Origin: SM23-28-2 sp964512285
GTDB lineage: Bacteria > Chloroflexota > Dehalococcoidia > SM23-28-2
Direction of reading: 5' to 3'
Assembly (NCBI GenBank): GCA_964512285.1
Contig: CAZEJO010000004.1
Location: 32,542-96,541 of the forward strand
Length of the DNA: 64,000 nucleotides
Within the stretch, counting starts at the first letter, position 1; each line of letters begins with the position of its first letter. The position numbers were made by a program, and so were the translations under genes. Below the pieces are notes generated by a model that saw nothing but the letters and a program-made list of their open reading frames with translations, had not been told where the DNA came from and made no database searches. This document shows positions 41,094 through 49,962 of the stretch, piece after piece.

Positions 41094-42761
41094 ATGTATG
41101 ACCCGACCAAGCTGAAAGCGCTGTCGCAGCGGCGGGCCGCCTGGCAGAAGCGAATCGAGGATGGCGACCGAGAACGCCAGCACCGGTTCGTCACCACCTC
41201 CGGACGGCCTATCCAGCGGCTGTATGATCCCACCGACATCGCTGCAGCCGACTACGAACGAGACGTCGGCTGGCCCGGGGAGTACCCCTTCACCCGCGGC
41301 GTCCACTCGACCGGCTACCGCGGTCGCCTGTGGACGATGCGCATGTTCGCAGGCTTCGGCAGCGTCGAGGAGACCAACGCTCGCCTCAAGTACCTGCTGG
41401 AGCAAGGTCAGACCGGCCTTTCCATAGCCTTGGACCTGCCCACCCTATACGGATACGATGCCGATGCTCCTCAGGCTGCCGGCGAGTTCGGCAAGTGCGG
41501 CGTCTGTGTATCCTCTCTGGCTGACATGGAGATCCTTTTGGATGGCCTGCCCCTGGACGAGATAACCACCTCCATGACCATCAATTCCCCCGCTGCCGTC
41601 ATCTGGGCCATGTACATCGCCGCCGCCGAGAAGCGGGGAACGCCGCGGCAGCGACTGGGAGGCACTATCCAGAACGATATCCTCAAGGAGTTCATCGCCC
41701 AGAAGGAGTTCATCTTCCCGCCTGTGCCCTCCATGCGCCTGGTGACGGACACCATCGAGTTCGGCACCCGCGAGCTGCCCCTCTGGAACACCATCAGCAT
41801 CTCCGGCTATCACATCCGCGAGGCTGGCTCCACCGCCGTCCAGGAGCTGGCCTTCACCCTGGCCGACGGCCTGGAGTACGCGCGCTGGGGTCTTGAGCGT
41901 GGCCTGGACATCGATGAGTTCGCCCCCAGGCTCTCCTTCTTCTTCAACTGCCACAACGACTTCTTCGAGGAGGTGGCCAAGTTCCGCGCCGCCCGCCGCA
42001 TCTGGGCCCGCGAGATGAAGGAGCGCTTCGGCGCCCGTAACCCCCGCTCCTGGTGGATGCGCTTCCACACCCAGACGGCCGGCTGTTCCCTCACCGCCCA
42101 ACAGCCGGAGCTAAACCTCGTGCGAACCGCCATCCAGGCTCTGGCGGCCGTCATGGGGGGCACCCAGTCTTTGCACACCAACTCCTGGGACGAAGCCCTC
42201 GCCTTGCCCAGCGAGAAGGCGGCCCGCCTGGCCCTGCGTACTCAGCAGATCATTGCCCACGAGTCGGGCGCGGCCAACACGATCGACCCTCTCGGCGGCA
42301 GCTTTTTCGTAGAGTCGCTCACCAATCAGATGGAGGAGGAGTGCTACAGCTACTTCCGCCAGATCGAGGACCTGGGCGGCGTCATACCCGCCATCGAAGC
42401 GGGCTTCTTCCAGAGGGAGATCGCCGAAGCCTCCTACCGCTACCAGCGGGAGATCGAGACCAACGATCGGACCAGCGTGGGCGTCAACGAGTACGTTATG
42501 GATGAGCGCATCGAGATCCCCATCCTGGAGATGGACCCCGGGGGCGAGCAGCGGGAGCGCGAGCGCCTGGCCCGCCTCCGGCGGGAGCGCGATGGCGCGC
42601 TGGCCAGCCGGTCCCTGAACGCACTGCGAGAGGCCTGCCAGGGCTCGGACAACCTGATGCCCTACATCCTCGACGCTGTCAACGCCTACTGCACCCTGGG
42701 CGAGATCTGCGACGTCATGCGCGAGGTATTCGGGGAGTATCAAGAGGGGCCGGTGATCTAG
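41094..42761 (+). CDS. mutA: Methylmalonyl-CoA mutase large subunit (catalytic barrel only)
   Basis: 555 residues forming the substrate-binding barrel of the mutase. Segments T-R-G-V-H-S-T-G-Y-R-G-R-L-W-T-M-R, Q-T-G-L-S-I-A-L-D-L-P-T and F-H-T-Q-T-A-G-C-S-L-T are diagnostic. The C-terminal B12-binding domain is absent, so a separate small subunit encoded elsewhere is needed. It isomerises methylmalonyl-CoA and succinyl-CoA; an isobutyryl-CoA-type mutase cannot be excluded. No epimerase is in the window. The start codon lies after a purine-rich GGAGGGAGGGGG. Confidence 0.92.
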   Translation: MYDPTKLKALSQRRAAWQKRIEDGDRERQHRFVTTSGRPIQRLYDPTDIAAADYERDVGWPGEYPFTRGVHSTGYRGRLWTMRMFAGFGSVEETNARLKYLLEQGQTGLSIALDLPTLYGYDADAPQAAGEFGKCGVCVSSLADMEILLDGLPLDEITTSMTINSPAAVIWAMYIAAAEKRGTPRQRLGGTIQNDILKEFIAQKEFIFPPVPSMRLVTDTIEFGTRELPLWNTISISGYHIREAGSTAVQELAFTLADGLEYARWGLERGLDIDEFAPRLSFFFNCHNDFFEEVAKFRAARRIWAREMKERFGARNPRSWWMRFHTQTAGCSLTAQQPELNLVRTAIQALAAVMGGTQSLHTNSWDEALALPSEKAARLALRTQQIIAHESGAANTIDPLGGSFFVESLTNQMEEECYSYFRQIEDLGGVIPAIEAGFFQREIAEASYRYQREIETNDRTSVGVNEYVMDERIEIPILEMDPGGEQRERERLARLRRERDGALASRSLNALREACQGSDNLMPYILDAVNAYCTLGEICDVMREVFGEYQEGPVI

Positions 42762-42826
42762 CCTCCGCCGGTTCTATTCACGTTGTAGGGAAGGGCCGGC
42801 ACAACAAGCCTTTGCACGCTGTCCCC

Positions 42827-43630
42827 ATGAGTGCAGACACTGGTCCAGCAAACCCGAGCCCACCCGACTATGAGTTCCCTCGCCTGCCCCTTGTCGGCTT
42901 TGGCCTCGACCTCCTCCTGGGGCGGCGACGCTCCTTGCTGAAGGACAGCCAGACGGTGATGGCGGCCAACCCTTACCGCCGACAGGTGCGCGGTCTGGAC
43001 AACCTACCCTCTGAGGGGCCCTTCGTTGTGGTGACCAATCACTATGCCCGCCGCGGCCTGCGGACCTACCACTGCGCCATGTTCATCACGACCGTGGTCG
43101 CCGAGCAGCGACCTCTCTCTCCCGCTATCCGCTGGATAATTACCAGCGAGTGGTATGGATACCGTCTCGGCCCTATTCCTATCCCGGTCTGGCTCATCCG
43201 CTGGACGTTCAGGCAGGTCGGCAAGGTGTACGGCCTGTTGGTCATGCCTCGCCAGGCTTCTCGGGCTGTGGGCCGAGCTGCCATTCTGCGACGCATTGCC
43301 AGGATCGCGCGGAGAGAGTCGATTGGTGTCACGCCCGAGGCGGGCGGCTCGGGCGTCCTCCGAGAGCCCCTGGAGGGCAGCGGGCTGTTCCTGCAGGCCC
43401 TCAGCGAACGCGGCTTGCCGCTGGTGCCGACGGGCATCTGGGAGGAAGACGACACGTTGATGGTCAGCTTCGGCGAGCCGTTCGCTCTCTCCGCGGCCAA
43501 AGAGGGCCCGCGCCAGGAACGTGACCGCCGGGCTCGCGAGCAGGCGATGGTTGCCGTCGGCCGCCTTCTGCCGCCGGCCTACTGGGGGCACTACAGCGAG
43601 GCCATCCAGCGCTCCCTTAGCGAGGGCTGA
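42827..43630 (+). CDS. Lysophospholipid acyltransferase (PlsC)-like protein
   Basis: 267 residues from ATG 42827. It follows the PlsC fold pattern (G-P-F-V-V-V-T-N-H-Y-A-R-R-G, then P-E-A-G-G-S-G near 170 in place of the F-P-E-G-T-R motif and P-T-G-I near 203). The diagnostic H-x4-D is not evident; Asn-His is followed by Y-A-R-R-G-L-R-T-Y-H. Membrane-peripheral acyltransferase activity is likely by family, but catalysis is uncertain. Confidence 0.7.
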   Translation: MSADTGPANPSPPDYEFPRLPLVGFGLDLLLGRRRSLLKDSQTVMAANPYRRQVRGLDNLPSEGPFVVVTNHYARRGLRTYHCAMFITTVVAEQRPLSPAIRWIITSEWYGYRLGPIPIPVWLIRWTFRQVGKVYGLLVMPRQASRAVGRAAILRRIARIARRESIGVTPEAGGSGVLREPLEGSGLFLQALSERGLPLVPTGIWEEDDTLMVSFGEPFALSAAKEGPRQERDRRAREQAMVAVGRLLPPAYWGHYSEAIQRSLSEG

Positions 43631-43646
43631 CCTTCCCCTGGCGCTC

Positions 43647-43780
43647 GAGGCTGTTGGAAGAGACGCCCCGTTCGCCCTTCGGCAAGCTCAGGGCGAGCGG
43701 TCTTGTGTTGCCCTGCATATCTCCGCTCGTGGTGAGCCTGTCGAACCATGAACGGAGATAATGCCTATTTCAACAGCCTC
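43647..43780. repeat. Dispersed palindromic repeat, family A copy 3
   Basis: It is the reverse complement of copy 1 (5182-5313) along its entire length, with arms GAGGCTGTTGGAA and TATTTCAACAGCCTC and cores CCTTCGGCAAGCTCAGG and GGTGAGCCTGTCGAA. Confidence 0.87.
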
Positions 43781-43786
43781 GTTCGG

Positions 43787-43815
43787 TTGACCCTATCTTC
43801 AACCTTCCCTATCAT
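43787..43815 (+). promoter_or_regulatory. Promoter of the acyl-CoA ligase genes
   Basis: TTGACC and TATCAT separated by 17 bases, immediately after repeat copy 3 and about 47 bases before ATG 43862. Confidence 0.55.
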
Positions 43816-43861
43816 AAGCACCGCCCACGTATCGTAGAGACTGAGGAAGGCATGAAGCCGC

Positions 43862-44554
43862 ATGAGCACCATCGAAATCATCGATAAGGCCAAGAGCGAG
43901 GGGCGCACCATCCTCACCGAGGTGGAGTCGAAGCAGATCCTGGGCGAGGCCGGCATCCCCATCGCTCGTGCCGAGCTGGCGGCCACCCGCGAGGAGGCCG
44001 TGGCTGTCGCCCGCCAGATAGGCCTGCCCGTCGTTTTGAAGATCGTCTCGCCCGAAATCAGCCACAAGAGCGACATCGGCGGCGTGAAGCTCAACCTCGG
44101 CTCGGAGGAGGAAGTGGCGGCGGCCTTCGACGAAATCGTTGCGGCGGCCCGTCGCGCTGAGCCGGAGGCCACCGTCCTCGGCGTATCGGTGCAAAAGATG
44201 GCCCGCCCTGGCGTCGAGGTGATCATGGGCATGACCATGGACCCCCAGTTCGGGCCCGTGCTCATGTTCGGCCTGGGGGGTGTCTTCGTGGAGGTGCTGA
44301 AGGACGTCGCCTTCCGCATCGTCCCTCTGGAGCCGCGAGACGCCCGCCAGATGATCCGCGACATCCAGGGCTTCCCCGTGCTCGAGGGGTTCCGCGGGCA
44401 GGAGCCCGCCGACCTCGCCGTTCTGGAGGACATGCTGATGCGCCTCTCGGCCTTCGTGGAGGAGCACCCCGAGATCCAGGAACTGGATCTGAACCCCATC
44501 TTCGCCTACGGAGACGGCGCCCTGGCCGTGGACGCCCGCATCGTGTTGTCCTGA
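43862..44554 (+). CDS. ADP-forming acyl-CoA synthetase, beta (ATP-grasp) subunit
   Basis: 230 residues. The pattern E-V-E-S-K-Q-I-L-G-E-A-G-I-P near the start, P-V-V-L-K-I-V-S-P-E-I-S-H-K-S-D-I-G-G-V near 60, M-T-M-D-P-Q-F-G-P-V-L-M-F-G-L-G-G-V and E-L-D-L-N-P-I are the family signature. This subunit carries the ATP-binding domain of acetate-CoA ligase (ADP-forming). It makes acyl-phosphate transfer possible together with the following alpha-type gene, about 65 bases downstream. Confidence 0.9.
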   Translation: MSTIEIIDKAKSEGRTILTEVESKQILGEAGIPIARAELAATREEAVAVARQIGLPVVLKIVSPEISHKSDIGGVKLNLGSEEEVAAAFDEIVAAARRAEPEATVLGVSVQKMARPGVEVIMGMTMDPQFGPVLMFGLGGVFVEVLKDVAFRIVPLEPRDARQMIRDIQGFPVLEGFRGQEPADLAVLEDMLMRLSAFVEEHPEIQELDLNPIFAYGDGALAVDARIVLS

Positions 44555-44618
44555 GGCAGCGGATGTCCTCCCACATCAGCCTCTCCTCCTGCCAGATCGC
44601 CCAGATGGAGGCGCCCGC

Positions 44619-46052
44619 TTGAAAGACTTGGATCGGAAGCTGGAGCGAGCGTTCAATCCTCGCACCGTCGCCGTGGTCGGCGACAAGCGGGCGATGGGCT
44701 ACCTCTGGCTCAACGCCCTGAAACACTTCGTCGGCAAGGTCTACTCCGTCCAGATCAGCGAGGACGAGATCCCCGGCATCGAGGCCCTAGGCGTCCCCAA
44801 CTACATGAGCCTTCTCGACATCCCCGACGAGGTCGACTACGTGGTCTGCGCCGTCGGGCGGGCGATCAGCCCTCGCATCGTGGCCGATTGCATCCGCAAG
44901 GGGGCGGCCGCTGTCACGCTCTTCACCTCCGGCTTCGCTGAGACGGAGGAGGAGGAGGGCGTTCGGCTTCAGCAAGAGCTGGGCGACATGGCGCGCAAGG
45001 CTGGCCTCCTCCTCATCGGGCCCAACTGCATGGGCATCTACAACCCCCGCTTGGGCCTTCGCCAGAGCGAGGAACAGCCCTGGGGCGAAGCGGGCAACGT
45101 GGGCCTCATCTCCCAGAGCGGCACTCACTGCATCAACTTCAGCAACCTGGCGCACGTCCACGGCGTCAGGTGTAGCAAGGCGGTCAGCTACGGCAACGCC
45201 GAGGTGCTGGACGTCGACGATTATCTGGACTACATGACGAAAGATCCCCAGACCGAGGTTATCGGCTTGTATGTGGAGGGCCCCCGCGATGGCCGTCGCT
45301 TCTTCGATGCGCTGCGAAAGGCCACTCGCCTGAAGCCGGTGGTGGTGTGGAAGGGTGGCCAGACGGAGGCGGGCGCCCGCGCCATCTACTCCCATACCGC
45401 CGCCCTCGCCACGCGGGGAGCCCTCTGGAACGCCGCCATGCGCCAGGCAGGGGCCATCACCGCCGACAGCCTGGAGGAGATCGTCGACGTGGTAAAGGGC
45501 CTCCTCTACATCGAGCCTGGCACCGGCCGGCGAGTGGGCCTCGCGGCTATGACCGGCGGCCAGTCGGTAGTCATCGCCGATGCCTTCGGCCGCACCGACC
45601 TGGAGGTGCCTCTCCTCACGCCCGCTTCCTACGAGAAGCTTTCCTCCTTCTTCAACATCATCGGCGGCAGCTATCGCAACCCCCTCGACGCTGGCGGCAC
45701 CGTCGCTATGGGCTTCCGCCCGGACAACCTGGAGCGCATGCTGGACATTCTGGCGGAGGACACCAACGTCGACGCCGTCGCCTTGGAATCGTCGGCCACC
45801 TTCCTGAGTGGCCGCAGGCTCATGAGCGCCACCCTGCTGGACAAGATGCTGACCCTCTTGTCGGACTACAAGAAGCGCTGTCAGAAGCCATTTCTCATGA
45901 TCCTCCAGCCGGGGCACCTGGAGGGAGAGATGGTGAAGATACGCACCAAGTTCCTGGAGCGAGGCATCGCCACCTTCACCGGCTTCCAGCAGGGGGCCAA
46001 CGCTCTGAGCAAGGTTATAGGCTACCATCGCTTCCGCGCCGGCCTGGACTAG
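44619..46052 (+). CDS. ADP-forming acyl-CoA synthetase, alpha (CoA-binding) subunit
   Basis: 477 residues; TTG start with ATGGAGG about eight bases upstream. An N-terminal CoA-binding Rossmann domain (F-N-P-R-T-V-A-V-V-G-D) is followed by succinyl-CoA-ligase-like domains; G-L-I-S-Q-S-G-T is near residue 165. The region Y-S-H-T-A-A-L-A near 254 contains the histidine expected to be phosphorylated. With the beta subunit it would interconvert acyl-CoA, ADP and Pi with acid, CoA and ATP. Together with the mutase upstream it may handle propionyl- or branched-chain-derived acids; this is inference. Confidence 0.88.
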   Translation: MKDLDRKLERAFNPRTVAVVGDKRAMGYLWLNALKHFVGKVYSVQISEDEIPGIEALGVPNYMSLLDIPDEVDYVVCAVGRAISPRIVADCIRKGAAAVTLFTSGFAETEEEEGVRLQQELGDMARKAGLLLIGPNCMGIYNPRLGLRQSEEQPWGEAGNVGLISQSGTHCINFSNLAHVHGVRCSKAVSYGNAEVLDVDDYLDYMTKDPQTEVIGLYVEGPRDGRRFFDALRKATRLKPVVVWKGGQTEAGARAIYSHTAALATRGALWNAAMRQAGAITADSLEEIVDVVKGLLYIEPGTGRRVGLAAMTGGQSVVIADAFGRTDLEVPLLTPASYEKLSSFFNIIGGSYRNPLDAGGTVAMGFRPDNLERMLDILAEDTNVDAVALESSATFLSGRRLMSATLLDKMLTLLSDYKKRCQKPFLMILQPGHLEGEMVKIRTKFLERGIATFTGFQQGANALSKVIGYHRFRAGLD

Positions 46053-46115
46053 CTGCCTGCCATCTCGCTCTATCTCCCCCATAGCTCACACGATCTCGCC
46101 TCATCTCTTCACAAC

Positions 46116-46143
46116 TTGCACAATTCCTGTTAATTGATATAAT
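46116..46143 (+). promoter_or_regulatory. Promoter of the PAS-LuxR sensor gene
   Basis: TTGCAC and a perfect TATAAT separated by 16 bases, in a distinctly AT-rich patch, with ATG 46177 about 33 bases after the -10. Confidence 0.7.
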
Positions 46144-46176
46144 GATTTGCGTCCCCAGCGAAGATTAGGGCGCAGA

Positions 46177-49100
46177 ATGTTCGGTCTGAGATCGGCGCGA
46201 AGCCGAGCCATCGCGACAGCCGTATTGTGTCTTCTGCTTCTGACCGGCGTGGCCACGACGGCCGCAGCAGACCGCGTGTCAGACGCCACCCTCTGGCTCC
46301 TCATCGGCCTCAGCGCTGCCGCCTTCGCGCTGGCCGCCGCCACAGTAGCAGGGGCTATCGTGTCGACCGTACGCCCGCTGGCCACGCTGCGCGCAAGCGC
46401 AAGGGCCATCGCCGACGGCGTCCCGGGGGTACGGGCTCAGGTGTCCGGCCCGGAGGAAGTGGCCTCGCTCGCCCGCGATTTTAACGCGATGACCGATGCC
46501 CTATCGGCCAAGACGAAGGAGTACACCGATACCACCAACCTGACAGGGGTCACTCTGCTGAGAGTAGACAAGGATAACAGGGTGACTTTCCTCAACGACG
46601 CGATGTGCGAGTTCCTCGGCAGGTCAAGAGAAGAGATCCTAGGCACCCCAATTGTAGAGTACTTGCATCCCGACGACGTAACATCGACCACCCAGGCAGT
46701 CCGGCAGATGGTGAAGAGCGAGCGGCTGGCACGGGGGATTGTGAGCCGCTACGTCACACCGATGGGGACGAGGGTAACGGAATGGAACGGCTACCCCATC
46801 TTCGATGAGCAGGGCCGATACGCTGGAGTGCACGGTGCGGGGCGCGACATCAGCGAATGCAAGCGGGCGGAGGAGGCGCTGCGGGAGAGCGAGGAGCGGC
46901 TGAGGATACTATTTGAGTTTGCACCGGATGCTTATTATCTGCATGACTTGGAAGGCAACTTCGTCGACGGCAATAGGGCAGCAGTGGAGTTAACCGGCTA
47001 TAAGAGAGAGGAACTGATTGGAAAGAACTTGCTGGAGTCGAACCTGTTTCCGCCAGAGCAACTGCCAAAAGCGGCTGCGACCGTGGCCAAACTTGTACAG
47101 GGGCTACCCGCTGGGCTGGACGAGTTCACCCTAATTCGGAAAGACGGCAAGCACGTTGCAGTGGAAACAAGGGGATTCCTGGTAAAGATCGGAGCACAGG
47201 CTCTGGTGTTGGGTATTGGCCGCGACGTCAGCGAGCGCAAGCAGGCCGAGCAGGCGCTGCGGGAGAGGGAGCACGAACTTGCCAAGCGGGTCAAGGAGCT
47301 GAACTGTCTCTACGGCATCTCCGTTCTCGTTGACAAGCCCGGCATTTCGCTGCAAGAAATACTGCAGGGCACAGCCGACCTGATTCCCCGGTCCTGGCAG
47401 TATCCCGAGGTGACCTGCGCACGAATCATCGTCGATGGTCAGGAGTTCACGACGGCAAACTTCAAAGAGACGACTTGGAGGCAGACCTCCAACATCAAGG
47501 TAGGCGGCCAGCGGGCTGGCAGCCTGGAGGTTTACTACCTGGACAAGAGACCCGAGAGCGATGAAGGGCCCTTCCTGAAGGAAGAGAGGGCCCTGATCAA
47601 TGCTGTTGCCGAGCGATTGGGGCACATCAGCGAGCGCAAGCGGGCGGAGGAGGCGCTGCGGACAAAGGATTCTGCCATAGAATCGTCCATCAATGGCATC
47701 GCCCTGGCTGACCCTGAAGGTAACCTGACATATGTGAATCCCTCCCTGCTGAGGATGTGGGGGTATGACCATGACAGCGAGATGCTGGGAAGGCAAGTTA
47801 CAGAATTCTGGCAGGCCAAAGAGAAGGCTTACGCGGCGGGAAGAGCATTGCGTGATAGGGCGAACTGGATAGGCGAGCTAGTTGCTCTGAAGAAAGACGG
47901 TTCAACGTTCGATGCCCAGCTTTCCGCAACCACGGTGACAGACGCGGCTGGCAAACCTATTTGCATCATGGGTTCATTCGTGGACATCAGCGAGCGCAGG
48001 CGGGCGGAGGAAGCCCTGCGCGAGAGCGAGGAGAAATACCGTCTGCTTGCCGAGAATGTCACAGACGTCATCTGGACCATGGACACGAACCTGCGGTTCA
48101 CCTACGTCAGCCCCTCCGTCACACGTCTGCGCGGCTACACTGTTGAGGAAGCGATGGGCCAGACGGTGAAACAGATGTTGACTCCCGCCTCTCTCGAGGT
48201 TGTCAAAAAGGTCATCGCTGCTGAACAGGTGAGAGAACAGATGGAGCAGAAGGACCTGGCCCGCTCGTTGACGCTGGAGGTTGAGCAAACCTGCAAGGAC
48301 GGCTCTACAGTCTGGACCGAAGTCACACTGACTTACCTGCGCGACTCAAGTGGCCGGCCTAGCGACATCCTGGGCATCACACGCGACATCAGCGAGCGCA
48401 AGCGGGCGGAGGACGCGCTGCGGGAATCGGAGGACCGCCACCGCGCCATGTTCGAGCAGGCGGCAGACTCGATCGTTCTCATTGACGCAGAGACCGGAGC
48501 GCTGGTGCAGTTCAACGATAGAGCGCACCAGGCCCTCGGCTACACCCGTGAGGAATTCGAAAGGCTCAAGGTCTCCGACTTCGAGGTCATTGAATCCGCG
48601 GAGGACATAGCCAAGCACGTCGAGAGAATCCTCAGGGAGGGAGCCGATGTCTTTGAAACCAAGCACAGGACAAAGAGTGGTGAGATACGTGACATCCAGG
48701 TAAGCAGCAGGGCCGTTACCCTGGGCGGGAGGCACTTCACCCAGGGCATCTGGCGCGATGTTACCGAGCGCAAGCGGGTGGAGCACGCTCTGCGAGAGTC
48801 GGAGGAGAAATACCGCAGACTGATGCAGGACTCCATCGATGGGATAGCGATTGCCGAAGGGATGGAGATAACGCTCGTGAACCGGGCATTCCTGGAGATG
48901 TTCGGCTACGAGAGCGAAGAGGAGGTCGTTGGTCACCCATTCACCAACCTTGTATCACCAGAGTATCGAGAGATCATGGTGGAAAGGGGTTATGCCAGGG
49001 AGAAGGGCGAAGACGTGCTCGCCCGGTACGAGTTCAAGGCTCTGCGCAAGGACGGCAGCGAGTTCGACGCTGATATCTCTGTCAGCGGCATAGCCTACAA

Positions 49101-49803
49101 AGGAAGGTTGAAACGGCAGGCGGTAATCAAGGACATCAGCGAGCGCAAGCGGGCGGAAGAGGCAGTTGGAGAATCAGAGGAGAAGTTCAGGAACATCTTT
49201 CAGAGCGCCAGCGACGCCATAATGTATCTGGACACGTCCGGAAGGATCCTCGATGTCAATGAGAAAGCCGTGGAGGTGTTTGGTGGGCCAAAGGAAGAGC
49301 TGTTGGGGAAGCACTTTGCGACAATAGGAGTGTTCAATCTCAGGGACATCAAACCGCTCATGACTAGCTTCGCAAGCATACTTGGCGGCGAAAAGGCGAG
49401 CGTTGAGATACGCATCAAGAACAGAAAAGGCCAGGAGAGGTTCCTGGATTGCACAGGCTCCTCTCTTAAGGTAGATGGCAGGACCCCCGGCATGGTGGTG
49501 GTGGCTGCGAGGGACATCACCGAGCGCAAGCAGGCGGAAGAGGCCCTCCGAGCGGCCAGGGAAGACATCGAAAGCAGAGTGGAGCGCCGGATGCAGGCAG
49601 TGGACGGCTACGGCCTCACCTTCCGCGAGCTCACGATCCTCCATCTGGTAGCGGCCGGCGAATCGGACAAGGAGATCGCCACCGTACTGGGCATCAGTCC
49701 CCTCACGGCTCACAAGCACCTCGCGAATATCCTTGAGAAGATGGGCGCCGCCTCTCGTACGGAGGCGGGCGTGCGCGCTCTCAGGGAAGGGCTCCTCGAC
49801 TAG
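46177..49803 (+). CDS. Membrane-anchored multi-PAS sensor with C-terminal LuxR-type HTH
   Basis: 1208 residues from ATG 46177; the upstream TTG 46147 overlaps the transcription start and is rejected. Order: two TM segments (about 10-28 and 38-60), a HAMP-like region (65-118), PAS1 (about 120), PAS2 (about 245), a GAF-like domain (about 370-480), then five more PAS domains (from about 500, 615, 750, 875 and 1000). A LuxR helix-turn-helix starts near 1147 (L-T-F-R-E-L-T-I-L-H-L; D-K-E-I-A-T-V-L-G-I-S; T-A-H-K-H-L-A-N-I). There is no kinase domain, so it appears to be a one-component sensor regulating DNA from the membrane. The S-E-R-K-R-A-E-E-A-L-R-E-S-E-E linker recurs before each domain. Signal unknown. 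Confidence 0.86.
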   Translation: MFGLRSARSRAIATAVLCLLLLTGVATTAAADRVSDATLWLLIGLSAAAFALAAATVAGAIVSTVRPLATLRASARAIADGVPGVRAQVSGPEEVASLARDFNAMTDALSAKTKEYTDTTNLTGVTLLRVDKDNRVTFLNDAMCEFLGRSREEILGTPIVEYLHPDDVTSTTQAVRQMVKSERLARGIVSRYVTPMGTRVTEWNGYPIFDEQGRYAGVHGAGRDISECKRAEEALRESEERLRILFEFAPDAYYLHDLEGNFVDGNRAAVELTGYKREELIGKNLLESNLFPPEQLPKAAATVAKLVQGLPAGLDEFTLIRKDGKHVAVETRGFLVKIGAQALVLGIGRDVSERKQAEQALREREHELAKRVKELNCLYGISVLVDKPGISLQEILQGTADLIPRSWQYPEVTCARIIVDGQEFTTANFKETTWRQTSNIKVGGQRAGSLEVYYLDKRPESDEGPFLKEERALINAVAERLGHISERKRAEEALRTKDSAIESSINGIALADPEGNLTYVNPSLLRMWGYDHDSEMLGRQVTEFWQAKEKAYAAGRALRDRANWIGELVALKKDGSTFDAQLSATTVTDAAGKPICIMGSFVDISERRRAEEALRESEEKYRLLAENVTDVIWTMDTNLRFTYVSPSVTRLRGYTVEEAMGQTVKQMLTPASLEVVKKVIAAEQVREQMEQKDLARSLTLEVEQTCKDGSTVWTEVTLTYLRDSSGRPSDILGITRDISERKRAEDALRESEDRHRAMFEQAADSIVLIDAETGALVQFNDRAHQALGYTREEFERLKVSDFEVIESAEDIAKHVERILREGADVFETKHRTKSGEIRDIQVSSRAVTLGGRHFTQGIWRDVTERKRVEHALRESEEKYRRLMQDSIDGIAIAEGMEITLVNRAFLEMFGYESEEEVVGHPFTNLVSPEYREIMVERGYAREKGEDVLARYEFKALRKDGSEFDADISVSGIAYKGRLKRQAVIKDISERKRAEEAVGESEEKFRNIFQSASDAIMYLDTSGRILDVNEKAVEVFGGPKEELLGKHFATIGVFNLRDIKPLMTSFASILGGEKASVEIRIKNRKGQERFLDCTGSSLKVDGRTPGMVVVAARDITERKQAEEALRAAREDIESRVERRMQAVDGYGLTFRELTILHLVAAGESDKEIATVLGISPLTAHKHLANILEKMGAASRTEAGVRALREGLLD
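49702..49803 (+). repeat. LuxR C-terminal direct repeat, copy 1
   Basis: The last 102 bases of this gene match 50806-50907 of the next sensor gene at 95 of 102 positions by hand count. This is higher than the rest of the two proteins and indicates recent duplication or gene conversion. Confidence 0.85.
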
Positions 49804-49962
49804 GACGCACGCCGGCCGCACCTGCTGCTGACACTCGGCAAGCTGGCTCCTACTCCAAAATGGGCATGGACACGCGCTCGTTAATACAGGACAATTGTGA
49901 GTAGGTTCCATCCGACAGGGACGAGACGCCCAAGTCTACGACGTTTGTGAGTCGGTTGGGGA

